From Anaerolineae bacterium CG2_30_64_16 (GTDB taxonomy: Bacteria; Chloroflexota; Anaerolineae; CG2-30-64-16), in NCBI GenBank assembly GCA_001871755.1, contig MNXL01000310.1, positions 1-9,165 of the forward strand: a stretch of 9,165 nucleotides of DNA, given 5' to 3'. The notes beneath the pieces are model-generated. The model was not told the DNA's origin, made no database searches, and saw nothing but the letters and a program-made list of their open reading frames with translations. A program made the position numbers and the translations under genes. Of this stretch, positions 1 to 6,133 are shown piece after piece. Positions within the stretch are counted from its first letter, which is position 1. Every line of letters starts with the position of its first letter.

Positions 1-105
1 AAAGCCGATCACCAACGCGCCAACCAGGATGAACCCCGGGCGGGCGGTCCCCGGCGCCCTGGCCTCGGTGAGTTGGGTGGGTTCGACTGCCATATCTTCT
101 GCCAT
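1..105 (-). CDS. N-terminus of an unidentified membrane protein (partial)
   Basis: Only the first 35 codons are in the window; the gene continues beyond position 1. The ATG at 105-103 has an excellent Shine-Dalgarno site on the minus strand (GAGGAGGT, ending about 5 bases before the start). The peptide begins MAEDMAVEP, continues with a polar, Pro/Ala/Gly-rich stretch, and ends in the hydrophobic run FILVGALVIGF. That run looks like the start of a transmembrane segment with a short N-terminal tail of about 25 residues. No family can be recognised from this length. It is divergent from the large gene at 410, with about 300 bases between them, so it belongs to another transcription unit. Confidence 0.7.
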   Translation of the reverse strand, partial: MAEDMAVEPTQLTEARAPGTARPGFILVGALVIGF

Positions 106-204
106 GATGACCTCCTCAGATTGCGATTACGACGGCGTGCGACACGTCATTCCGGTGACGCCGGCCTGGGGCAGCAGGTTCCCAGCAGGCCAGGCGATGG
201 GTCG

Positions 205-213
205 ATCATAACA
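205..213 (-). promoter_or_regulatory. Candidate extended -10 promoter for the minus-strand gene
   Basis: On the minus strand this reads TGT-TATGAT, an extended -10 (TGn plus a 5/6 match to TATAAT). No convincing -35 lies at 16-18 bases; TTGGCA occurs upstream but only 13 bases away. A start near 198 would give an untranslated leader of about 90 bases before the ATG at 105. That leader contains a short imperfect hairpin (CTGGG at 166-170 with CCCAG at 181-185). Confidence 0.35.
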
Positions 214-283
214 CAACCCGGCCTGCCAATCGCTACCGTACGCACTGCCAATCTCTACCATGCACCTATTCCCAGAAAACCTG

Positions 284-312
284 TTGACATATAGGGATAG
301 TTGTGATATGCT
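284..312 (+). promoter_or_regulatory. Sigma70-type promoter of the large glycosidase/amidase gene
   Basis: TTGACA (284-289) is a perfect -35. It is followed after 17 bases by TATGCT (307-312), a 4/6 -10 preceded by TGA, giving an extended -10. Transcription would start near 319, leaving a leader of about 90 bases. This decides the start of the downstream gene: the ATG codons at 260 and 308 fall upstream of the transcript start, while the ATG at 410 has a GGGAG site 9 bases ahead of it. Confidence 0.75.
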
Positions 313-409
313 CCAACATGTTCCGTCGTCAAAGATACTGGCAGCAAACCCGTGCTGTCGCGTCCACATTGCCACGGGCGCTGCGCGAGACCATCGGGAG
401 AGAAAGCCT

Positions 410-3400
410 ATGCCTCGCCCACTGAACGACTCGGTCTACCTCTACGGCCTCCACGATCGCGGCGGCGAAGCCACGATGCAGGGCCTCAAGACGCCGACGT
501 CAGGATGGGTTCTTGCCACCGAAGGGGTCGGCTCGGAACGCAACAACCTCAGCGGCGCCGATTACAGCGATCTTGCCGGCCGCGGGCTGGGCGTGATCGT
601 GCGCCTCAACGCCGGGTACGCCGGGGTCGGCGCCCTGCCCTACGCGACGCGCTACGCGGACTTCGCGGTGCGCTGCGCGAACTTCGTGCAGGCTTCTCGC
701 GGCGCCCACATCTGGATCGTCGGCAACGAGCCGAATCACCCCATCGAGTGGCCCGGCGCGCAGTGGAACTGGGATGTCAGCCCCCCCAGGCCCGTGACCG
801 AAGCGACGCGCGGGGAACCGATCCTCCCGAATCGTTATGTCGATTGCTACCGCAAGGTCCGCAACGCGATCCACGCCCTCCCCGGCCACGGCGATGACCA
901 GGTGTTGGTGGCCGGACCCGCGCCCTGGAACAACCTGCTTCGGTATCCAGGTAACGAAACCGGCGACTGGGTGGTCTATTTGCGCGACGTGTTGACCGGC
1001 CTGGTCGGCCCGGACCGCGTGGAGTGCGACGGCATCGCCTTGCACACCTACACCCACGGCGCCCACCCCACTCTCATCACCTCCGCCGAGAAGCTGACCG
1101 CGGCCGGTTTCACGGGACGGCACTGGCACTTCCGCGCGTATCAGGACTTCATGGCCGTCATCCCAGAGAAGATGCAAGAGCTGCCGGTCTACATCACCGA
1201 AACGGATCAAGGTGACATCCCGTGGCAGAACGATAAGACCGGCTGGGTGCAGGCCGCCTACTCTGAGATCGACCGCTGGAACAAGATCCAGGCGCAGAAG
1301 ATCCGCTGCCTGATCCTCTACCGCTGGCCTCAAGTGCCTGGCGACCGCTGGGGGATTGCGGGCAAGGAAGGCGTGGTGGAGGATTTTAAGCACGCCATCA
1401 CGCACGACTATCGCTGGGACTTCGATGGACCACCACCGCCGGACGGTCTCCTCGCCCGGGTGGAAGAGCTGGAGCGGCAGACCAAGTCGCTGCTGCCCGC
1501 CATCCAGGACACCCAGGCGCTGGATGGGGAGGTGACGCGGCTCAAGGGGACCGTCGATGCGCTGGCCGCAGCGGTGCGCCAACTTGCGGTCACAGACCTG
1601 GCGAACGCGCTGGCCGAGTTGGAAGCCGAAGTGCAGCGCCTGAAGGCGGAGATCCCCCGCCCGCCGGAGCCGGAGGCGCCACAGCCACCCATGAGCGACC
1701 TCCGCGGCCAACTCCCGACCATCAGCGGCCAAAGCTATCCAGAACGCGTCGAGACCGCCATCCGCCGCGTGATCGTCCACCATACGGTCACCCGCGCGGA
1801 CATCACCCCCCAACGCCTGGCTCAGGTTCAGGTGAACGGCGGCCGGCCCGGCATCACCTATCACTTCCTGATCTCCGGCGACGGCGCGATCTACTGGACC
1901 CAGCCGTTCGACAGCGCGGTGGCGCAGACCTTCGTCCCTGCGGCCAACGCCGACGGCGTCGCGGTGGCGCTGGCCGGCAATTTCACCGACGCGCCCCCTC
2001 CCCCGGTTCAACTGGACACCGCGGCCGCGCTGATCGCCTGGCTGGTCAGCAGATTCAAGCTCAGCATCGCGGATGTCTATGGCCGCTGCGAGCTGGAAAA
2101 CGTCGCCTCACCCGGCAAACAATGGCTCGCTGGCGCGAATTTCCGGGCAACCCTGCTCGAAGCAGTGCGCGATCTGCTTGAGGCGTCCGACCCTCTGCGC
2201 CTGATCGAAAAACTGCGCCGGCAGGTGTTGGGTCTCCAGGCGCAGGTGGCCGATCTCACCGACCAGGTGCAAACGCGGGATGCCACGATCGCCAACCAGC
2301 GCGCCGAAATCGCGGATCTTCTGCGCAAGTTGCAGGAGTGCCAGAGCGGGCAGGTGATCGTGACGAAACCGGAGATCGTCGATCTGGTGGATTCGTTGGA
2401 GAAGCACCCCACCCAGACCTATCCCAACCGCACGAAGCCGATCACCCGGCTCGTGATCCATCACGCGGCATCCAGTAACCAAACCACGGTGCAGACCATC
2501 GCGCATTACCACGTCCACACCAATGGCTGGGCGGGCATCGGCTACCACTACGTGGTCGCGCAGGACGGCGCGATCTATCAATCACAGCGTGACGAGACCA
2601 AGTCGAACCACGCCGGCGGCGAGCCCAACAACTTCAGCCTGGGCATCTGCCTGATCGGCCGGTTCACGAAGACGAATCAGGACGGCTCACCGCGTGAACC
2701 GCAGGACCAGGTCCCGACGCCGGCGCAGATGACCAGCGTCAGTCACCTGGCCGCCTGGCTGATGCAGAAGTACAAGATCGTCATCGAAGAGGTCATGGGC
2801 CACCGGGATGTCTGGCCCAAGGGGACCGTGTGCCCAGGCGACCAATGGCTGGTGGACGCGACCTGGAAGAACACGTTGCGCCAGCGCGTCAAGGACCGGC
2901 TGGCCGGCCACACCGGCGAGGGCGGGCCAAGGATGGACCACTATCTGCTGCTGTGGGATCATGGCGGGGAGGAGTGGGCCAGGGCCGATTGGCCCAACGT
3001 CCAGAAGTACATCGCCCACTTCCGCCCCACGGTTGGCTTTGCCGCAGGCGATGCGCTGGCCGCGCGCCATGTGACCATCGTCGGCGGCGATGCGGGGGTC
3101 ACCGGCGTGGACGAGGCCAGGCTGCGTGCCGCGGGCATCGACGTGCACCGCATGGCCGGGGCGAACGAGGCCGAGACCAGGGCCATGCTCGACAATCTGG
3201 TCGCCAGAAACACCCTCTGGCCGGGCGCGGCGCCGTGGCAGCCCAGGAGCGCGCCGGTCGCCAGCGCACCGCCTCCGGCGGAACCCGCGGCCGCCCCCTT
3301 CGTGGACCCGTGGGACATGCCTGCGGATGGGCCGGTGGCCATCTTGCCGACGCGGGGGGTCGCGCCGGACGCGCCCTCCGCGGCCACGCGCATCAAGGTG

Positions 3401-3436
3401 CGGCCGTATTTCGACCCGGTCGTGAGCGACAAGTAG
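410..3436 (+). CDS. Glycosidase-like / tandem peptidoglycan-amidase multidomain protein
   Basis: A 1008-aa protein. Residues 1-340 resemble a clan GH-A TIM barrel: GNEPN places a candidate acid/base Glu at 107, and ITETDQG a candidate nucleophile at 264. A coiled coil (about 345-417) leads to an amidase_2/PGRP-like domain (about 450-590) that keeps HHTVT (His457-458) but has Arg559 and Ser567 where the other zinc ligands should be. A second coiled coil (about 597-645) precedes a second amidase_2 domain with all three expected ligands: IHH (His684), GHRD (His798) and VCPG (Cys808). Residues 842-937 hold a domain with VTIVGG and RMAGANEAET, faintly like cell-wall-binding repeat 2, followed by a Pro/Ala-rich tail. 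The family role would be cleaving the peptidoglycan Ala-muramate amide bond. No signal peptide or membrane segment is visible, so the site of action is unclear. The glycosidase assignment is the weaker part. Confidence 0.75.
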   Translation: MPRPLNDSVYLYGLHDRGGEATMQGLKTPTSGWVLATEGVGSERNNLSGADYSDLAGRGLGVIVRLNAGYAGVGALPYATRYADFAVRCANFVQASRGAHIWIVGNEPNHPIEWPGAQWNWDVSPPRPVTEATRGEPILPNRYVDCYRKVRNAIHALPGHGDDQVLVAGPAPWNNLLRYPGNETGDWVVYLRDVLTGLVGPDRVECDGIALHTYTHGAHPTLITSAEKLTAAGFTGRHWHFRAYQDFMAVIPEKMQELPVYITETDQGDIPWQNDKTGWVQAAYSEIDRWNKIQAQKIRCLILYRWPQVPGDRWGIAGKEGVVEDFKHAITHDYRWDFDGPPPPDGLLARVEELERQTKSLLPAIQDTQALDGEVTRLKGTVDALAAAVRQLAVTDLANALAELEAEVQRLKAEIPRPPEPEAPQPPMSDLRGQLPTISGQSYPERVETAIRRVIVHHTVTRADITPQRLAQVQVNGGRPGITYHFLISGDGAIYWTQPFDSAVAQTFVPAANADGVAVALAGNFTDAPPPPVQLDTAAALIAWLVSRFKLSIADVYGRCELENVASPGKQWLAGANFRATLLEAVRDLLEASDPLRLIEKLRRQVLGLQAQVADLTDQVQTRDATIANQRAEIADLLRKLQECQSGQVIVTKPEIVDLVDSLEKHPTQTYPNRTKPITRLVIHHAASSNQTTVQTIAHYHVHTNGWAGIGYHYVVAQDGAIYQSQRDETKSNHAGGEPNNFSLGICLIGRFTKTNQDGSPREPQDQVPTPAQMTSVSHLAAWLMQKYKIVIEEVMGHRDVWPKGTVCPGDQWLVDATWKNTLRQRVKDRLAGHTGEGGPRMDHYLLLWDHGGEEWARADWPNVQKYIAHFRPTVGFAAGDALAARHVTIVGGDAGVTGVDEARLRAAGIDVHRMAGANEAETRAMLDNLVARNTLWPGAAPWQPRSAPVASAPPPAEPAAAPFVDPWDMPADGPVAILPTRGVAPDAPSAATRIKVRPYFDPVVSDK

Positions 3437-3520
3437 CAGACCAGCCAGAGTCGTTAGCATACGTGTTTATGCACCACGAAGGATGAAAACGGAGCTGGTT
3501 CGATCACAGACCTGATGCCT

Positions 3521-3613
3521 CTAACTTTTCTCGCTAGCTGTGGCCGGTCTCCTGACCGAGCCACCGGAGCGGGCACGGTCAGGAGACCGGCCCGAGCGAG
3601 GGGCAAATGTTAG
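3521..3613. repeat. 93-bp imperfect palindrome with a perfect 17-bp core
   Basis: The core arms GGCCGGTCTCCTGACCG (3542-3558) and CGGTCAGGAGACCGGCC (3576-3592) are perfect complements around a 17-base loop. Outside them CTCGCT (3530-3535) matches AGCGAG (3595-3600), and CTAAC (3521-3525) matches GTTAG (3609-3613). The 11-base word CGRTCACAGAC lies on both sides (3501-3511 and 3621-3631). No T-tract follows, so it is not a standard intrinsic terminator, although such a stem could still block read-through or protect a 3' end. The symmetric build between short direct repeats suggests a small mobile palindromic element; this is inference from one copy. Confidence 0.7.
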
Positions 3614-3676
3614 TGACACTCGGTCACAGACTGCATCGTGAGCGTGTCGAACGACGGCCACAGCCCCCGAACCATT

Positions 3677-3692
3677 GAGATGATACCATCTC
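3677..3692 (+). promoter_or_regulatory. Small hairpin or operator with possible extended -10 before the second fusion gene
   Basis: GAGATG (3677-3682) and CATCTC (3687-3692) form a 6-bp inverted repeat around ATAC, 26 bases before the ATG at 3718. The same bases contain TGA-TACCAT (3681-3689), a weak extended -10 followed by CTCCAACA. The upstream gene's promoter has TGA-TATGCT followed by CCAACA, so the two may be related. No -35 is visible. It could be a promoter, an operator or just a leader hairpin. Confidence 0.25.
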
Positions 3693-3717
3693 CAACACCC
3701 AGGAGCCAGAAGCTAAC

Positions 3718-5673
3718 ATGCACAAACTAGGCTTCTATCTCGAAAACACCGTAGTGCAATATTTGCGCGACGCGCTGGCCAAGGCCAAACCGCCGACCAT
3801 CCTGGTCCACGCCGGCGATCGCGGCCTGCTGCGCGAGATCCGCCAGCAGCACTCGCCGAATTGCTTCATCGTCGGCCGGATGTTCGTGGAGCTGGGTCAG
3901 CAGACGGCGTGGCTGGACAGCGCGGACCCGGCAGGCCGCGGGCGCGCGTTCGCGGAGACGATCCTGGGCTACGACTTTGGCTATGCCAGGGAGCGCACCC
4001 CCGACGGTCGGCTGCTGGTGGACGCCTGGATGGGGCTCAACGAGACGCTGCGCGGGCCGGCCTCCTTTGCCAGCGGCCAGATGGACGTCGAAACCCGGCG
4101 CCGCGCCGCCGCGCTCGACCAGTTCCAGGTCGCCTTCCATGGACGCTTGAAAAGCGAGGGGCTCGCCGCGGTCGCGTTCAACTTCGCGGCGGGCAACTTC
4201 ACGCGGGCCGAGCACTACCTGGAGTTTTTCCCGCGCACCCTGGAAACCTACACCTATTTGGGGTTCCACGAATACGGCTGGCCCACCCTGATGCCCCGGT
4301 CGGGCACGGAGACGGCCGCCCTGCACTATCGCGCATGCATGGAGGGCATCCGGCAGCGCTACGGAAACCATCACCAGGTCATCATCACCGAGTTGGGCCT
4401 GGCCCGGATGTACAAGTACCCGAACGACCCGGCGGGGGACGTGGGCTGGCTCTATCCCGGCGAGACCATCTCGGAGGCGCAGTACTGGGAATCGTTGAAG
4501 TGGTACAACGCCGAGCTGTGCAAGGATAGCTACGTGTTGGGCGGCTGCCTGTTCCAGGTGGGGCACGCGGGCCGGTGGCAGACCTTCCGCCACCTGGGCC
4601 AGGACAACCAGCAGCAGCCCATCCTGTTGATGGACAAGATCGCGACCCTGTCGTGCGACGGCAATGGGAATGGGAACGGGAACGGCGACAAGACGGACCT
4701 GCTCCGCCGCGTTCACGCGGCCAGGGCGACTCTGGAGCCGGCCGCGGGGCTGGTCGCGGCGCTGCCAGACCGGATGGCAACCTTGCAGCGCGATCTCTCG
4801 GAACTGGCGGCGGCCGTCGCGGCGGTCAGGCCCGATGAGCTGCTCAAACGGGCTGAGAAGGCGGTGGAGCAGTTACAGCAGTTGGAGGAAGCGGTCGGGC
4901 AACTGGACGCGGCATCGGGTGTCACCGCCGAGCAGCGCGCGGCCTGGGCGCGACGCATCGCCGCGGCCAAGACTCAGGCTGCGACCTTGCAAGACGCGGC
5001 CCAAAAAGCGGCCGAATTGGCGGTTCAGATCGCGGCGGCCGAAAAGGACCGCGCCGCGCTGGCGCCCCGCGTTGCAAGCGCCGCAAAGCTGTCTCCGCAG
5101 TTCGTCGCCTTGCTGAAGGAGGCCAGCAGTCTGGAAGAGGCACTCGGCGGCGAGCCCGTAGGTCCGATGGCGCCGCCGCCGCTGCACGACGTGCGCGAGA
5201 CCCTGCCGCGCCACGCCACCAACCGCTACCCGACCCGGGCCAAAGACACCATCCGGCGCGTCCTCGTCCATCACACGGTCACCCGCGACGATATCCCGCC
5301 GGAGCGCCTGGCCCAGGCGCTGGTGGACCGCGGCAAGCCGGGCATCATCTACCACTTCCTGGTCAACGGGGACGGGACGATCCACTGGACCCAGCCGCTG
5401 GAGGCCGTGGTCGATCAGACCCTCGACAGCAGCCTCAACGCCGAGGGTGTTGCGGTGGCCCTGGCCGGCAGCTTCATGGAGGCCGTCCCATCCGCCGAGC
5501 AGATCGCGTCGGCTGGCCGGCTGATCGCCTGGCTGCTGAGCACGCTCGGACTGATGGTCGCGGACGTGTACGGCCGCAGCGAGCTCGATCCCCGCGTCGC
5601 GTCGCCCGGCGCGCAGTGGCTGGCGGGCGCGAAGTACAAGAAGGCGCTGCTTGAAGCGATCAACACCCCGTAG
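3718..5673 (+). CDS. Glycosidase-like protein with coiled coil and degenerate amidase domain
   Basis: A 651-aa protein starting MHKLGFYLEN. AGGAG at 3701-3705 is 12 bases from the ATG, slightly far. Residues 1-310 look like a TIM-barrel glycosidase-like domain: MGLNE puts a candidate acid/base Glu at 109 and IITELGLA a candidate nucleophile at 225, a spacing usual for clan GH-A. A Gly-Asn repeat linker (315-323) leads into an Ala/Leu/Glu-rich coiled coil (about 324-478). The C-terminus (about 495-650) is an amidase_2/PGRP-like domain closely resembling the first amidase domain of the upstream protein: both have RRV-VHHTVTR, YHFL, WTQP and GVAVALAG. It keeps His518-519 but has Arg620 and Ser629 at the other zinc positions, so it probably binds rather than cuts. 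No signal peptide is visible. The two genes probably arose by duplication and shuffling. The exact substrate is unknown. Confidence 0.72.
   Translation: MHKLGFYLENTVVQYLRDALAKAKPPTILVHAGDRGLLREIRQQHSPNCFIVGRMFVELGQQTAWLDSADPAGRGRAFAETILGYDFGYARERTPDGRLLVDAWMGLNETLRGPASFASGQMDVETRRRAAALDQFQVAFHGRLKSEGLAAVAFNFAAGNFTRAEHYLEFFPRTLETYTYLGFHEYGWPTLMPRSGTETAALHYRACMEGIRQRYGNHHQVIITELGLARMYKYPNDPAGDVGWLYPGETISEAQYWESLKWYNAELCKDSYVLGGCLFQVGHAGRWQTFRHLGQDNQQQPILLMDKIATLSCDGNGNGNGNGDKTDLLRRVHAARATLEPAAGLVAALPDRMATLQRDLSELAAAVAAVRPDELLKRAEKAVEQLQQLEEAVGQLDAASGVTAEQRAAWARRIAAAKTQAATLQDAAQKAAELAVQIAAAEKDRAALAPRVASAAKLSPQFVALLKEASSLEEALGGEPVGPMAPPPLHDVRETLPRHATNRYPTRAKDTIRRVLVHHTVTRDDIPPERLAQALVDRGKPGIIYHFLVNGDGTIHWTQPLEAVVDQTLDSSLNAEGVAVALAGSFMEAVPSAEQIASAGRLIAWLLSTLGLMVADVYGRSELDPRVASPGAQWLAGAKYKKALLEAINTP
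4660..4686 (+). repeat. Hexanucleotide repeat encoding a Gly-Asn linker
   Basis: The coding strand alternates GGN and AAY codons (GGC AAT GGG AAT GGG AAC GGG AAC GGC), giving (GN)4G at residues 315-323. It lies between the glycosidase-like domain and the coiled coil, as expected of a flexible linker. Such a tandem 6-base repeat could change length by slippage without breaking the frame. Confidence 0.85.
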
Positions 5674-5697
5674 GTGCATGAGATCGCATTCGCGGAT

Positions 5698-5725
5698 TTG
5701 ACATCTCCGCAGAAACCTGTATAAT
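5698..5725 (+). promoter_or_regulatory. Perfect-consensus sigma70 promoter of the lys leader/operon
   Basis: TTGACA (5698-5703) and TATAAT (5720-5725) both match consensus exactly, with a 16-base spacer. Transcription should begin near 5732, about 24 bases before the first small leader ORF. It starts 25 bases after the stop of the upstream fusion gene and no other promoter is evident before lysW. It is therefore the likely main promoter of the lys genes, with control left to the terminators downstream. Confidence 0.88.
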
Positions 5726-5755
5726 GCCGCCATTACACCAAAGAACGAGCGTTTC

Positions 5756-5839
5756 ATGTCACATTCGCTACTGTCCAAGTGCTCCAAGTCCAAGAAGCTT
5801 TCCCTGGCCTGCAGGGACGGCGATTTGTGCCTGGGATAA
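5756..5839 (+). CDS. Lysine-rich leader peptide 1 (27 aa)
   Basis: A small ORF of 27 codons plus TAA, about 24 bases into the predicted transcript. It contains the run SKCSKSKK: four of 27 residues are Lys, all AAG, at codons 8, 11, 13 and 14. The nearby biosynthetic proteins are poor in Lys (4 in 350 for LysY, 6 in 319 for LysX). The ribosome site is weak (GAG at 5747-5749). The last two Lys codons (5792-5797) sit just before a hairpin arm at 5801-5806, so a ribosome stalled there would mask it. This is the position expected in leader-peptide attenuation. The peptide probably has no function of its own; translation is the sensor. The ORF is read directly from the sequence; its translation is inferred. 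Confidence 0.7.
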   Translation: MSHSLLSKCSKSKKLSLACRDGDLCLG

Positions 5840-5902
5840 ACAGTAGCAGCGAACCCAGATACAAGCGCCCTGCCAGGCCAAACGAGCCAGGCAGGGCTTT
5901 TT
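5764..5902 (+). promoter_or_regulatory. Attenuator 1: two mutually exclusive leader RNA folds
   Basis: Termination fold: 5764-5774 pairs with 5840-5853 (11 bp, 3-base bulge) and encloses a perfect hairpin, TCCCTG (5801-5806) with CAGGGA (5812-5817). The terminator at 5867-5897 is then free to form. Antitermination fold: 5805-5816 pairs with 5868-5880 (12 bp with C5873 bulged), using nearly the whole 5' terminator arm, and encloses CTGGG (5831-5835) with CCCAG (5854-5858). Each set is internally compatible and clashes with the other. A ribosome stalled on the Lys codons at 5792-5797 would cover 5801-5806 and favour antitermination. The pairings are read from the sequence; energies and switching are not computed. 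Confidence 0.72.
5867..5902 (+). terminator. Rho-independent terminator 1 in the lys leader
   Basis: GCCCTGCC (5867-5874) pairs with GGCAGGGC (5890-5897), then after one A/A mismatch GGC (5876-5878) pairs with GCC (5886-5888) around a 7-base loop. TTTTT (5898-5902) follows, then GTTTG. It lies about 135-170 bases into the predicted leader, before lysW, so it can only make sense as a conditional terminator or as the end of a short RNA. Confidence 0.88.
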
Positions 5903-5906
5903 GTTT

Positions 5907-5984
5907 GCCGGAGATCGGCGCAAGACCGGTCGCCTCAGGCGGGCCGCCTGCGGCAGCCCGGACACTCAAACGGTGAAAAACACG
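5907..5984 (+). other. GC-rich spacer between the two attenuator modules
   Basis: No promoter motif is visible here, so module 2 is probably transcribed by read-through of terminator 1. It holds short GC hairpins: GCCG (5907-5910) with CGGC (5916-5919), and CAGGCG (5936-5941) with CGCCTG (5945-5950), which competes with GGGC (5941-5944) pairing with GCCC (5956-5959). Their role is unknown. Confidence 0.45.
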
Positions 5985-6059
5985 ATGGCTGTCCACATTC
6001 GACTCATCAAGCGCGCTAAGAAGCAGGTCATCAGCTTGCCAGACTGGAGGTCTGGATAG
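5985..6059 (+). CDS. Lysine-rich leader peptide 2 (24 aa)
   Basis: A 24-codon ORF plus TAG. GGTGA (5972-5976) lies 8 bases ahead of the ATG and is a usable Shine-Dalgarno site. Its centre reads IKRAKKQ, with AAG Lys codons at 9, 12 and 13 (6009-6023). Arg codons at 6, 10 and 22 leave open a secondary response to arginine. The start of the antiterminator strand (6038) lies about 15 bases beyond the last Lys codon, while the stop codon lies just after it. A stalled ribosome would therefore leave that strand free, and one that reaches the stop would cover it. This is the second small Lys-rich ORF in the same leader, which strengthens the reading of both. Confidence 0.65.
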   Translation: MAVHIRLIKRAKKQVISLPDWRSG

Positions 6060-6125
6060 GCCGCTGGCGCGCACCCTGAATCGCGGCGCAGCCCCTTCCC
6101 TCCACCTGTCTGGCGGGAAGGGGCT
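6038..6125 (+). promoter_or_regulatory. Attenuator 2: leader hairpin versus antiterminator
   Basis: CCAGAC (6039-6044) can pair with GTCTGG (6050-6055) as a local hairpin. Alternatively 6045-6050 (TGGAGG) pairs with 6099-6104 (CCTCCA), and 6038-6044 (GCCAGAC) with 6108-6114 (GTCTGGC). That is 13 bp with a 3-base bulge, extendable by two G-U pairs and one C-G pair (6035-6037 with 6115-6117). This long pairing crosses the terminator stem and takes bases from both its arms, so the two should exclude each other. A further stem, GCCGC (6060-6064) with GCGGC (6083-6087), fits inside either fold. Switching by ribosome position is inferred. Confidence 0.68.
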
Positions 6126-6133
6126 TTTGTTTT
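6090..6133 (+). terminator. Rho-independent terminator 2, just before lysW
   Basis: AGCCCCTTCCC (6090-6100) and GGGAAGGGGCT (6115-6125) are perfect 11-bp complements around a 14-base loop, followed by TTTTGTTTT (6125-6133). It ends about 36 bases before the lysW start and lies in the same direction, so constitutive function would silence the operon. A regulated terminator is the sensible reading. Confidence 0.9.

Larger units (their letters stand above)
106..409. other. Divergent intergenic region
   Basis: This stretch separates two divergent genes and appears to hold their two promoters, described separately, plus the untranslated leader of each. I see no RNA gene, repeat array or convincing small ORF. 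The plus-strand frame stays open back to an ATG at 260, but the promoter at 284-312 lies downstream of that codon, so this part is treated as non-coding. Confidence 0.6.
3437..3717. other. Intergenic region between the two large fusion-protein genes
   Basis: This 281-base gap holds a large palindrome (3521-3613), listed separately. It also has a short inverted repeat GCATA (3457-3461) / TATGC, and a small hairpin close to the next gene. No T-rich intrinsic terminator follows either structure, and no convincing ORF is present. Confidence 0.6.

Noticed and set aside
260..409. Fifty-residue N-terminal extension of the first fusion protein from the ATG at 260
   Set aside because: A strong promoter (284-312) lies inside it. 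The extension is Cys/His-rich and unlike the rest of the protein, and the ATG at 410 has a proper Shine-Dalgarno site.
500..2011. Long minus-strand open frame (503 codons) opposite the first fusion gene
   Set aside because: The translation is Arg/Gly/Val/His-rich low-complexity sequence without recognisable motifs, as expected of an antisense shadow of a GC-rich gene. The plus-strand protein has clear domains.
5732..5906. A lysine riboswitch or T-box as the explanation of the leader
   Set aside because: I could not find the conserved core of the lysine riboswitch or the T-box AGGGUGGNACCGCG-type motif. The Lys-rich small ORFs placed next to competing helices fit leader-peptide attenuation better. 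A covariance-model search against both families would settle it.
5732..5906. A stand-alone small RNA between promoter and terminator 1
   Set aside because: Possible, because the unit is self-contained. But the Lys codons, the antiterminator matching the terminator arm and the second module directly downstream favour an operon leader. Short terminated transcripts are expected from attenuation anyway.
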